Shown here: piece after piece, positions 1 through 7,588 of the stretch
How positions within the stretch are numbered: the stretch's first letter is position 1
How the letters are laid out: every line of letters starts with the position of its first letter
Assembly: GCF_022024175.1 (NCBI RefSeq)
Contig: NZ_CP091794.1
Coordinates: 1,116,001 to 1,180,000, forward strand
Length of the DNA: 64,000 bases
Direction of reading: 5' to 3'
From: Prevotella communis
GTDB lineage: Bacteria > Bacteroidota > Bacteroidia > Bacteroidales > Bacteroidaceae
Translations under genes and position numbers: made by a program
The notes under the pieces: generated by a model
What the model saw: the letters and a program-made list of their open reading frames with translations, nothing else
Database searches by the model: none
What the model was told of the DNA's origin: nothing

Positions 1-9
1 TACTAATTA

Positions 10-312
10 ATGGAAAAAGAGATGAAAATAGAAAAGTACACACCGCAGCCATTGGACGTCTCAGATGTTAAGCTGCCTGAGGATTTGGAACAGCTGGTAG
101 AGAAAATGTCGAAGAATGTACATGAGGTATGGGCTGAGAGTCGAATGAAACAGGGATGGAAGTATGGTCGTCAGCGTAATGATGAATTAAAAACACATCC
201 GTGCCTTGTGCCATATGAGGAATTGCCCGAAGAAGAAAAGGAGTATGACCGCAATACCTCGATTGGGACTTTGAAACTAATAATGAAACTGGGATTCAAA
301 ATTATTAAGTAA
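10..312 (+). CDS. RyR-domain protein
   Basis: A 100-residue protein that is almost entirely one RyR (ryanodine-receptor repeat) domain. Seen: an N-terminal YTPQPLDVSDVKLPEDL stretch, then VHEVWAESRMKQGW, YGRQRND, HPCLVPYEELPEEEK and a closing TLKLIMKLGF, in the order typical of the family. Bacterial RyR domains are often found in accessory loci and are presumed ligand-binding or nucleotide-related modules; no catalytic residues are evident. ATG at 22 is an alternative start. A strong terminator follows at once, so it may be the last gene of a transcript entering from the left. The family call is firm, the role unknown. Confidence 0.8.
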   Translation: MEKEMKIEKYTPQPLDVSDVKLPEDLEQLVEKMSKNVHEVWAESRMKQGWKYGRQRNDELKTHPCLVPYEELPEEEKEYDRNTSIGTLKLIMKLGFKIIK

Positions 313-331
313 AAAAGATGTAGATTGATAG

Positions 332-361
332 AAAGAGTCACTTCGGTGGCTCTTTCTTTTT
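332..361 (+). terminator. Intrinsic terminator after the RyR gene
   Basis: AAAGAGTCAC and GTGGCTCTTT form a 10-bp stem closed by a TTCG tetraloop, followed by CTTTT. It sits 20 bases after the stop codon. Confidence 0.85.
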
Positions 362-378
362 GTACACTTTAAGAGAAA

Positions 379-825
379 ATGCTTATGAAGATTTGGAACT
401 TATTTAAAAGAGAGAAGCGTCAGGTGGAGCACAGGATTTTTTCGTGCTCCATCCATGATGATGTAGAGATCCTGGGGCAGGTGTTTCATGGACTCCAGGA
501 TATTGATGCGCATGTGGAGATGGTGAAATATGAAGGCTCTAGTCGTGAACCGTGGGATTATAAACCAGAGAAGCATGGTAAGGTTCATGTGGGAGAGATG
601 CTGATGAGGTATCCGTGTTTCGACTCCTCGGATTATTTGTATGAGAACAGGTCGTATCATAACTTTATTCTGCGTGACAGACCTATTGCTTCTTCGGATA
701 TGAGACGGCTGGAGCAGTTGCCTTCACATATAGATGCCCTGCGTATAGATGCTTCTGTGCCTGAGGATATGCTGCCCATGGTGTATTATGTGGGGGATGG
801 TGATACGATGATTGTGGCTGTTTGA
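379..825 (+). CDS. Uncharacterised 148-aa protein, paralogue A
   Basis: I do not recognise a named domain. The protein begins MLMKIWNLFKREKRQVEH, carries a conserved FSCSIHDDVEILGQVFHGLQD core and ends with SVPEDMLPMVYYVGDGDTMIV. It has no signal peptide or membrane segment and is probably cytoplasmic. A clear paralogue of the same length lies at 7138-7584 with the same start and end motifs; the middle, about residues 55-75, is the most divergent. Both copies sit near proteins with zinc-ribbon, WG or FISUMP-like domains. Being duplicated and conserved argues that it is a real gene. Confidence 0.75.
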   Translation: MLMKIWNLFKREKRQVEHRIFSCSIHDDVEILGQVFHGLQDIDAHVEMVKYEGSSREPWDYKPEKHGKVHVGEMLMRYPCFDSSDYLYENRSYHNFILRDRPIASSDMRRLEQLPSHIDALRIDASVPEDMLPMVYYVGDGDTMIVAV

Positions 826-849
826 AATGACAATATAAATTGAAAGAGT

Positions 850-1947
850 ATGGAACAGGTAACAAAGAAAGTGTGGAAATTTGTCGCAATAGGAGCGGCG
901 ATTGTCGTAGCCACGATTGTGGCTCTGTTGGTATGGTGTATAGGAAAGGCTGCCTATGACGAATATCATCGGGAGGTGCTGTGTTTTGATCCGGACTGTG
1001 TGAATGCGAAGTTCCTCAGCGAGAATGTGTATTTTCACAGTCTGGATGATGGAAAGGGGTATGTGTTTAATAGCCTGACTCGTGAGAAAACCATCAAGGA
1101 CATTAAATGGATTGCGAGACCGAATGAGGGGGATTCGCTGGTGTGCTTTAAGCAGGGCGAGAAATGGGGATACTTCAATATGAATACGGGACGTGTGGCT
1201 ATAGAACCGCGATATGCTCATGCGTGGATCTTCTCTGAAGGATTGGCCTGCGTGGATGACGGAGGTCGGTTGAAATTCATTGATGGCATGGGCAAGGTGA
1301 CAATCGACACTAAGATGGCATACGTGCCTGAACATGATTCTTATGTGTTTCATCAGGGGTATTTCATCACTTCGACAAATGATGGTGAGAAGATGGGACT
1401 GATGAACAAAAACGGTAGTATGGTGTTGCCAATGGAGTTTGATAGGATAGAATGGGCGCATGACTTCGAGTATCTTTGTCTGAGGAAAGGTGATGAGATG
1501 GGGGTACTGGATAAAGAGTTGAAGACGGTGCTTCCAATGATGGCGTGTGACCTGGAGGTAACATGGGAAACTATTGATGTGACGATGGCTGATCATACGA
1601 TTTGTAAATACGACCTGCAGGGGAACCTTATAAATGATTTCTATATCGCAGAACTGCATACCCTGGAGTATGAGAAGGATGAGGTGTATTATCATCATAA
1701 GAAAAACGAGGAGTATGGCGAGGAGTATGATGAGGTGGTGGAAGGACCTTTTCATCCTACGGGGACGGCCAGACTGCGTGCGTATATTGCGGGAAATGGG
1801 CATGAGGGACTGATAACTGCCGATGGACATGTGGTGACGAAGCCGCTCTATAAGGAGATAGAGGCTATAGGGTATGATTTATATCTTTGTTCAGTGACAT
1901 ATTACGACAAGGTGATTGTTAACGGCAAAGGTGAATTGATAAGATAG
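850..1947 (+). CDS. Membrane-anchored WG-repeat protein
   Basis: 365 residues. An uncleaved N-terminal membrane helix (about residues 10-32, hydrophobic run from FVAIGAAIVV to LLVWCIG) is followed by a series of WG-type repeats, for example EKWGYFNMNTG, EKMGLMNKNGSMVLP, DEMGVLDKELKTVLP and EGLITADGHVVTKPLY. WG repeats are beta-rich modules common in Bacteroidetes envelope proteins and of unknown ligand. It begins 24 bases after the 148-aa gene and is probably co-transcribed with it. A second WG protein at 27290-28657 closes the phospho-signalling cluster, so the family is linked to that cluster by paralogy. Confidence 0.75.
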   Translation: MEQVTKKVWKFVAIGAAIVVATIVALLVWCIGKAAYDEYHREVLCFDPDCVNAKFLSENVYFHSLDDGKGYVFNSLTREKTIKDIKWIARPNEGDSLVCFKQGEKWGYFNMNTGRVAIEPRYAHAWIFSEGLACVDDGGRLKFIDGMGKVTIDTKMAYVPEHDSYVFHQGYFITSTNDGEKMGLMNKNGSMVLPMEFDRIEWAHDFEYLCLRKGDEMGVLDKELKTVLPMMACDLEVTWETIDVTMADHTICKYDLQGNLINDFYIAELHTLEYEKDEVYYHHKKNEEYGEEYDEVVEGPFHPTGTARLRAYIAGNGHEGLITADGHVVTKPLYKEIEAIGYDLYLCSVTYYDKVIVNGKGELIR

Positions 1948-1957
1948 AGAATGTGCT

Positions 1958-2233
1958 GTGGAGAGGATGAGGATAGGGGCGATAGCCATGATGGCCTTGA
2001 TATTTGTATGCATCGTTGCAGGGAATATCAAGAGCTGTGAATGGGGTGGGGAATCGGAGGAGGAACTGGTATGTGATGTGCCTGACTATGGTGAGGAGAT
2101 GCAGGGGGAGGAATCTGTGGACAGCATCATAGAGTATGAAGACACGCATCATTATGTGCCTCCTGTGATTCCTTCGTTTGTAGAGAGTCTGTTGCTTTGC
2201 GGCTGGTACTTTCCACTTCACGATTCCCTATAA
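1958..2233 (+). CDS. Small secreted or membrane protein, possibly truncated
   Basis: 91 codons from a GTG at 1958, or 88 from ATG at 1967, which I prefer. The N-terminus (MRIGAIAMMALIFVCIVAGN) is a signal peptide or membrane anchor, followed by a very acidic stretch rich in Glu. No domain is recognised. It starts 10 bases after the WG gene, so it is likely in the same operon. The C-terminus ends abruptly and is followed by non-coding remnants, so the gene may have lost its 3' part. Confidence 0.5.
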   Translation: MERMRIGAIAMMALIFVCIVAGNIKSCEWGGESEEELVCDVPDYGEEMQGEESVDSIIEYEDTHHYVPPVIPSFVESLLLCGWYFPLHDSL

Positions 2234-2401
2234 GAAGGTGCAGCCATTCTTGACGCAGAAGGGCAGATGGTGTATCTCCAATAGAAGCCCCTTGTTACAC
2301 CATCTGTGTTGTAGCCAATAAGAAATCAGTGTATATCACGCCTGCAGCATTTGCAGATGTAGTGAATCCACTGATGAAATGGTTGTTGGGAAAAACTTCT
2401 T
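2234..2401 (+). other. Degenerate stretch with a possible gene-end remnant
   Basis: No intact gene. One frame from about 2299 reads ICVVANKKSVYITPAAFADV and on to a TAA near 2401, which has the look of an authentic C-terminus without its gene. I cannot name the parent. Together with the aguB fragment next to it, this marks the stretch as a rearrangement scar. Confidence 0.3.
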
Positions 2402-2495
2402 AATCGCGGAAACGCTTGGTGAGGTCGCCATAGGCCTCGATGCGGCGATCGCTGAGGAAAGGCCACCAGCGGCGTACCTGCTCAGAGCTGCGACA
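2402..2495 (-). pseudogene. 3'-end fragment of an aguB-like gene
   Basis: Read on the minus strand, this encodes SSEQVRRWWPFLSDRRIEAY followed by GDLTKRFRD and a stop. The intact N-carbamoylputrescine amidase at 45118-45972 ends with nearly the same residues (FLRDRR in place of FLSDRR). Only about the last 30 codons are recognisable; upstream similarity stops near 2495. It is a detached, diverged copy, not expressed as a protein. The stretch 2496-2770 beyond it holds nothing I can assign. Confidence 0.75.
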
Positions 2496-2785
2496 TCGGC
2501 AGCTATCTGGAGAAGCTGCTGGGGTAGGGACCTACAATTTCGACATGAACCTCTCCTTGTCGCCCACTTTCGTGGGTCTGAGATGGGATGACTCGATATG
2601 GCCACCAACGGTGGTGCATCCCTCTGGCAACTATCATATTGTAAATCCTTATGTGTTGTCATTCTCGCTGCAAAGGTACGAAATAATGTGGGCATAGAGA
2701 ATGTCTGAAGGCGATAATACTCGCTCTGTCCGTTAAAGATTATTATATTACAATTATTATAGTATGATAATTGAAGTATAATAAT

Positions 2786-2793
2786 TATCTTTG
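2786..2793 (+). promoter_or_regulatory. Promoter -7 element for fic
   Basis: TATCTTTG matches the Bacteroidetes -7 consensus. It ends only four bases before ATG 2798, so the transcript would be leaderless or nearly so unless a later start is used. No good TTTG box is seen 19-21 bases upstream. Confidence 0.5.
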
Positions 2794-2797
2794 CAAC

Positions 2798-3970
2798 ATG
2801 TCTGAAAAGAAGAAAGAATTATATCTGGATTTTGACGAGTATATACGCCAGGGTGAACCTTCGCAAAAGGAGAAAGCTTCTATCTGGCAGACGGCTATTG
2901 GTCTTCAGGCTGTTGATGGCCTGAAGGTTTCTGACTATCTGAAGGAGACGGCCCAGAAACATATTGAGGGCGAGATAGGTATTGACGAGGTACGTGAACT
3001 CATCAAGACTTATTATCAATCGAAGACACGTCGTGAGCCTGATGATGATGAGAAACAGGAGGCGGATAAAGTATCCTCCAACATCACAAAGATTCTTTCT
3101 TCTGACACTTTGGACTTTAGCGCAAATGGTTATATAGCCCTTCATCGCAGAATTTTTGAAGGCGTCTTCAAACATGCAGGTGAGCTACGCCAATACGACA
3201 TCACCAAGAAGGAATGGGTGTTAGAGGGCGATACCGTGCATTATCTGAACTGGGAGGACTTGCGCCGGGCATTAGACTATGATATTGCTGAGGAGCGCAG
3301 TTTCAGTTACAAAGGTCTGTCTCAGGACCAGTTAATCAGTCATCTTACCCGTTTTGTGTCGGGTCTATGGCAGATTCACGCTTTTGGCGAAGGTAACACG
3401 CGCACCACGGCAGTGTTTACCATCCTCTATCTCCGTCATATCGGTTTTAAGGTGACTAATGACATGTTTGCACAGCATTCATGGTATTTCCGTAATGCTT
3501 TAGTGCGTGCCAACTATAAGAGCGCTGTTTTAGGCATCGACTATTCACCTATCTATTTGGAGCGTTTCTTCCGCAACTTGCTGCTGGGTGATGGGTGGGA
3601 CCTTCGTAATCGATACCTTCACATCCATCCTACAGAAGAGTGGAAGGTGCAACTGAATCGCGCGGTGACAAATGGAGACACTTGTCAAAGCGACAAGTAC
3701 CCGACAAGTACCCGACAAGTACCCGACAAGCTTGATGCTGTCAACCCCAATATTATCAAATTGGTACAGATAATTGGTGAGCAAGAGATGACGGTGAAAG
3801 ATTTAATGACATCAATTAGTCTTAAGGATAGAGAAAACTTCTTGAATCTTTATCTCAATCCAGCCATCAGCGAGGGCTATGTCCGTCTGCTTTATCCTCA
3901 ATCCCCTCGCCATCCTCGTCAGAAGTACCTGCTGACTGCAAAGGGATTGGAAGTGCTGAAAGGTGTGTAA
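2798..3970 (+). CDS. Fic-family protein with N-terminal inhibitory domain and C-terminal winged helix
   Basis: 390 residues from ATG 2798; the in-frame TTG at 2771 lies inside the promoter region and is less likely. The Fic core HAFGEGNTRTTA (about residues 194-205) carries the catalytic His and the phosphate-binding loop, so it probably transfers AMP or another nucleotide moiety to a protein target. The N-terminus (about residues 13-73) resembles the VbhA-type inhibitory helix domain, but the expected (S/T)xxxE(G/N) motif reads LQAVDG here. The C-terminus (about 315-390) looks like a winged helix, as in many Bacteroidetes Fic proteins. An 11-bp tandem repeat encodes residues about 298-311, between core and winged helix. 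The gene stands alone and has its own terminator. Confidence 0.9.
   Translation: MSEKKKELYLDFDEYIRQGEPSQKEKASIWQTAIGLQAVDGLKVSDYLKETAQKHIEGEIGIDEVRELIKTYYQSKTRREPDDDEKQEADKVSSNITKILSSDTLDFSANGYIALHRRIFEGVFKHAGELRQYDITKKEWVLEGDTVHYLNWEDLRRALDYDIAEERSFSYKGLSQDQLISHLTRFVSGLWQIHAFGEGNTRTTAVFTILYLRHIGFKVTNDMFAQHSWYFRNALVRANYKSAVLGIDYSPIYLERFFRNLLLGDGWDLRNRYLHIHPTEEWKVQLNRAVTNGDTCQSDKYPTSTRQVPDKLDAVNPNIIKLVQIIGEQEMTVKDLMTSISLKDRENFLNLYLNPAISEGYVRLLYPQSPRHPRQKYLLTAKGLEVLKGV
3691..3730 (+). repeat. 11-bp tandem repeat inside fic
   Basis: CGACAAGTACC is repeated three times perfectly, followed by a partial fourth unit (CGACAAG). Because 11 is not a multiple of three, gain or loss of one unit would shift the reading frame and remove the C-terminal winged helix. 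Confidence 0.9.
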
Positions 3971-4007
3971 CATACATGGTTCGCGAAAGTTGAATAAATA
4001 ATAAAAA

Positions 4008-4044
4008 GGGCTGACAACTCAAAGTTTGTCAGCCCCATTTTATA
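4008..4044 (+). terminator. Terminator after fic
   Basis: GGGCTGACAA (4008-4017) pairs perfectly with TTGTCAGCCC (4026-4035) around an 8-base loop, followed by CATTTTAT. A-rich sequence precedes it, so it may work in both directions. Confidence 0.8.
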
Positions 4045-4183
4045 GTTTGCATTTGCAGTGATCGGAGCAGAGAGTGACAAGGTTTTCAGTACGATGTAAA
4101 CGATGTTGACAAGCAATTCAGTTTAACCCGGTGAAAACTGTCAAGTGAGTTTAGGAAAAGGCAATTAGCATCGCCTTACCTTC

Positions 4184-4292
4184 GCTTTAGCCTGCTTCTA
4201 GCCTGCTCCATGGAGCAGCTTAGGAGCAGCTTAGGAGCAACCTAGGAGCAGGCTAGGAGCAGAGTGATAGCAGCCTAAAAGCAGGCTAAAGC
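4184..4292. repeat. Degenerate 11-bp repeat array inside a long inverted repeat
   Basis: GCTTTAGCCTGC (4184-4195) and its exact complement GCAGGCTAAAGC (4281-4292) bracket the block. Between them lie a 16-bp perfect palindrome CTGCTCCATGGAGCAG (4204-4219) and about six degenerate units of the type CTTAGGAGCAG, 10-11 bp each. No protein is encoded. The array could fold into a long branched hairpin. It is not a CRISPR, since there are no unique spacers. Confidence 0.75.
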
Positions 4293-4924
4293 ATTTCTTA
4301 ACAGTAAAGTATGTAGTTCGCTGATTTAGATTGGTAGTTTAAATCTTACGACTAGAATCTGTTGACGGATAATTAAGAACTATTTTCAGTTGACAGCCGT
4401 CCGCGGTACGACTGATTTACGTTTACTATGATGCTTTCATCGTCGTTTCCTACTTAATGTTTGCCATGCTCCGAGGCTGGATGATGGCGAGAGAGTAAAA
4501 ACCATCAATTAATAGAAATTAAGCGATTTCTGGCGATAGGGATCGCTTTTTTTTGATTTTTTTGTGATTTTCTTCTTTGTTTTAATTTTTTTTCTTAATT
4601 TTACCACCGATTCTCGTTGTTATGCACACTCTGACAACTGACGGATGCATCCGTTATCGTACACAGTGGAAATGACAACCCACGTTTAGCTGGGAAAAGG
4701 AGTTTCATGAAAAGAAAAAACTTGTTGAGGTAGTCTGATTGTGGGTAATAGAGGGTCAAGACATAGAAAGGTGCTTGTGTCGCTTTTCTGCGATACATGA
4801 AATGGATAAAAGAACAATCCTACGCTTTTTGTGTATTGTGTCTAACCTAAAAATACTCTAATAATAGAAAAGTACATACTACATTTATATATGAGTATGA
4901 TTCAAACAATAACTGAATAGAAAT
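4293..4924. other. Gene-poor stretch
   Basis: No convincing gene. The stretch is AT-rich; a weak hairpin AGCGAT/ATCGCT followed by eight T lies at 4522-4554. A short open stretch ending near 4498 (DAFIVVSYLMFAMLRGWMMA) resembles the tail of a membrane protein but has no start or body. Confidence 0.4.
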
Positions 4925-5806
4925 ATGAATATTACGAAATACTACACCACTGTGAGAATAAAACTATTATCCATATTTATAGGTACCATGTTTTGTATGG
5001 TCGGAGTCTGCTCATCCATCTATGCACAACCGAAAGAAGTGGTTATTGAAGGTGTGCTTAAAATGCATTACCTAAATAGTGAGGGTGACTGCAATGTCAT
5101 ATCTCAATATCGTAATACGGATGGGGTGAATGCATATTTGGCTTTTGTGATGCATTTCGACAAAAAGATGAATGTCTTGCCTTACCTTGATGAGGGAGAC
5201 AGGGAGCTTCTAGGTAATTTGCCTCAATCCTCTATTATGATAGTTCCCCATATTAATTATTCATCAAAGGAATTTGCTGCAAAATATGCCAACCGACGTG
5301 TCTGTGCTAAAGGTACTTTGTATGTTCCTGGAGCTGGTTGGCGAAATGCGACAGCAGTTGTAATGAATTTAAAAGGAATAACGTTGATGCCCCAAAATAG
5401 TTATGTGGACTTAGGCTTGCCCAGTGGCACTTTATTGAATAGCAAAAACGAGAGCGGATTCTACGATTATGAACAGGCCATGAACAAGTTTGGTAGCAAA
5501 ATGCCTACCAAGGGACAATGGGAAGAACTTAAGAGATGTTGTACTTGGACTTGGATAGGTAAAGGTTATAGAATCACTGGAATGAATGGCAATTCAATAG
5601 TCTTGCCTGCAGAAGGCTTTTTAGATTGTGCAGGAGGTAGAGGGAACGTGGGGTATGACGGCGGTTATTGGTCATGCTCGTCTAATGGGGCTTCGTCCTA
5701 TGGAGATGAAGCCTGGAACCTCATCTTTAATGGCAAGAAAAGGCTAGAACTTATTCCCGATTACGAATGTACAAGACAATCCGTCCGTCTCGTCAAAAGA
5801 AAATGA
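4925..5806 (+). CDS. Secreted FISUMP-like domain protein
   Basis: 293 residues. A signal peptide (hydrophobic core about residues 12-33, ending SSIYAQ) is followed by an unrecognised region of about 125 residues and a C-terminal FISUMP-like domain (Fibrobacter succinogenes major paralogous family). Seen: YVDLGLPSGTLLNSKNESGF, the MPTKGQWEELKRCCTWTW motif, GNSIVLPAEGF, YWSCSS and a closing QSVRLV. The domain is common in cell-surface proteins of Bacteroidales; no enzymatic role is known. It lies 46 bases upstream of another FISUMP-like protein, probably in the same operon. Confidence 0.75.
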   Translation: MNITKYYTTVRIKLLSIFIGTMFCMVGVCSSIYAQPKEVVIEGVLKMHYLNSEGDCNVISQYRNTDGVNAYLAFVMHFDKKMNVLPYLDEGDRELLGNLPQSSIMIVPHINYSSKEFAAKYANRRVCAKGTLYVPGAGWRNATAVVMNLKGITLMPQNSYVDLGLPSGTLLNSKNESGFYDYEQAMNKFGSKMPTKGQWEELKRCCTWTWIGKGYRITGMNGNSIVLPAEGFLDCAGGRGNVGYDGGYWSCSSNGASSYGDEAWNLIFNGKKRLELIPDYECTRQSVRLVKRK

Positions 5807-5852
5807 TTTGTTTGTAATGATTAAACTCCTTGTAACTAAAAAACATATTCTT

Positions 5853-6995
5853 ATGAAATGTCCGAAATGTGGCAAGGAAATTGCCAATGATAGTAACTTC
5901 TGCGAGTACTGCGGAACAAAAGTCGGAAATAACAAAAAAAGGAAAACAATTAAAATAGCATTGATTGTTTTGAGTGTTGTTATCGCTATGGTAGGACTAG
6001 GTTGGGGGGGAGTAATTCTGTCCGAATACATCGAAGAACAGAATCCTCTTGCTCGCGCTAAGACTCTCTCTGCACAGGGAGTTGATGAATGGGTTGATTT
6101 AGCTCTCCCAAGTGGTACTCTATGGTATGGTAAAAACGCGGATGGCCTCTTCTACAATTTTGATAAGGCCATGGGACATTTTGGAAACAACATGCCCACA
6201 AAAGAACAGTTCGATGAATTGATAAATAATTGTACTTGCACGTGGACTGGAGAAGGATATCATATAGAAGGCCGCAATGGCAATTCAATATTTCTCCCTG
6301 CAGCAGGTTACCGTTCCAATGCATTGTTAGATGTTGGCGATTTTGGCATTTATTGGTCATCCACTCATCTTGAGCTCAAGGTAGAAAATAGTTCATATAT
6401 TTCGAAACAGGCATGGGGACTTGCATTGGGGCACGACTCTTTAAACAAGTTAGAATGCAACACATATAATTGCGACATCTATTCTAACTTTTCTGTTCGC
6501 TTAGTACACGAACCATTTGAGAGACTTGAACCATCCTCCTCTCAAAATCAAACCGACACTTTAAAACCGAAAAAAATGAGAACGGATTCTATAATCATAA
6601 AAGCGAGAATAACAGCAGAACAGAAAAGAGTCATGGAAGTGCAGGCCGAGCAGCTAGACAAGGCGGGACAGACCGTGAAGGAGATGCTGGAGCAGGTGGT
6701 AGCGCAGCTGAATGGGCTGAAGACTATCAATGAGAAGGACAAGAAAGATGCCTTCAGGAAGAGTGAGGTATTCACCAAGACGGTGAAACAGTTGCTGACG
6801 ACGCTGAAAGAAAAGGTACCTGCGCCCAACAAGCAGAAGGTAGCGGATATCGAGTCGCTCGTTAGTGGCGAGGCTTTCGACTTTACGAAGAATATCTGGC
6901 CAAGCAAGAAGATGTTTGTCACCTCACCCAAGACAAGGAAGGTTATCGACGAGAAGATACTGCCCAAGGTGGAGGAACTGAAAAAGAATTTATAA
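5853..6995 (+). CDS. Zinc-ribbon / membrane / FISUMP-like / coiled-coil fusion protein
   Basis: 380 residues from ATG 5853, chosen because the zinc ribbon begins at once (MKCPKCGKEIANDSNFCEYC). Order: two-CxxC zinc ribbon (1-25), membrane helix (about 32-55), FISUMP-like domain (about 75-215; VDLALPSGTLWYGKNADG, MPTKEQFDEL, YWSSTH, SVRLVHE), linker, then a C-terminal domain of about 115 residues (DKAGQTVKEMLEQVVAQLNG to ILPKVEELKKNL). That last domain is nearly identical to the C-terminus of the PP2C phosphatase at 25835-27268, the DNA copy included. The mosaic suggests the 3' end was acquired by recombination. The membrane topology would put the zinc ribbon inside and the rest outside the cytoplasm. 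Confidence 0.75.
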   Translation: MKCPKCGKEIANDSNFCEYCGTKVGNNKKRKTIKIALIVLSVVIAMVGLGWGGVILSEYIEEQNPLARAKTLSAQGVDEWVDLALPSGTLWYGKNADGLFYNFDKAMGHFGNNMPTKEQFDELINNCTCTWTGEGYHIEGRNGNSIFLPAAGYRSNALLDVGDFGIYWSSTHLELKVENSSYISKQAWGLALGHDSLNKLECNTYNCDIYSNFSVRLVHEPFERLEPSSSQNQTDTLKPKKMRTDSIIIKARITAEQKRVMEVQAEQLDKAGQTVKEMLEQVVAQLNGLKTINEKDKKDAFRKSEVFTKTVKQLLTTLKEKVPAPNKQKVADIESLVSGEAFDFTKNIWPSKKMFVTSPKTRKVIDEKILPKVEELKKNL

Positions 6996-7041
6996 ACCCG
7001 AAACATATCACAGAAGATGAAAGCAAAAGCACTTCTAATAA
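6641..7041 (+). repeat. Near-identical 400-bp tract, copy 1
   Basis: Matches 26914-27314 at a constant offset of 20273 bases with only about a dozen substitutions visible. It covers the 3' end of one gene, the spacer and the first codons of the next. Confidence 0.9.
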
Positions 7042-7067
7042 CTCTGTTGATGATGTTGAACGCATAA
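7017..7067 (+). pseudogene. Stub of a WG-repeat gene
   Basis: Seventeen codons beginning MKAKALL match the start of the WG-repeat gene at 27290, then a stop is reached within the signal peptide. Only the 5' end was copied along with the repeat tract. Confidence 0.7.
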
Positions 7068-7137
7068 GAAGCAACTGCAGGCATAGAAGACTGGAGATAG
7101 AAGTGACCCTATAATTTTTGAACCTTCGAATCAATGA

Positions 7138-7584
7138 ATGCTTATGAAGATCTTGGATATATTTAAAAGAGAGAAACGACAGGTGGAGCACAAAATATTT
7201 TCGTGTTCCATCCACGATGATGTGGAGATCCTGGGGCAGGTGTTTCATGGGCTCCAGGATATCAGTGCGCATGTGGAGATGTCGCAGGCCGTAGGCAGCA
7301 GTTGCAAGCCGAGTGTAAGGGAACCAAAGAAGACGGGTAGGGTGCATGTAGGTGAGCTCTGGATGAGCTATCCCTGTTTTGATTCGTCGGATTACCTGTA
7401 TGAGAATAGAACGTATCAGAATTACATTCTGAGGGAACGTCCTATTACATTTGAGGATATGGAACGATTGAGAAAACTGCCATCAGGAATAAATGCACAG
7501 CGCCTGTCACCATCGGTTCCTGAGGATATGCTGCCAATGGTATATTATGTGGGTGATGGTGATACGATGATAGTGGGAGTATAA
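7138..7584 (+). CDS. Uncharacterised 148-aa protein, paralogue B
   Basis: Same length and architecture as the protein at 379-825: MLMKILDIFKREKRQVEH start, FSCSIHDDVEILGQVFHGLQ core, YPCFDSSDYLYENR, and SVPEDMLPMVYYVGDGDTMI end. No known domain, signal peptide or membrane segment. It lies just downstream of the duplicated tract. The two copies appear to be the ends of an old local duplication whose inner parts have diverged or been replaced. Confidence 0.75.
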   Translation: MLMKILDIFKREKRQVEHKIFSCSIHDDVEILGQVFHGLQDISAHVEMSQAVGSSCKPSVREPKKTGRVHVGELWMSYPCFDSSDYLYENRTYQNYILRERPITFEDMERLRKLPSGINAQRLSPSVPEDMLPMVYYVGDGDTMIVGV

Positions 7585-7588
7585 GCCT

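Noticed and set aside
724..1830. 368-codon open frame on the minus strand
   Set aside because: It is antisense to the WG-repeat gene, has a composition rich in His and Ile, and shows no domain; the plus-strand gene has a clear membrane helix and repeats.
2520..2700. Short plus-strand frame reading GTYNFDMNLSLSPTFVGLRW
   Set aside because: It looks protein-like but has no start and no recognisable parent; not enough to call a gene.
4184..4292. Possible CRISPR array
   Set aside because: Units are 10-11 bp, degenerate and contiguous, with no unique spacers and no cas genes nearby.
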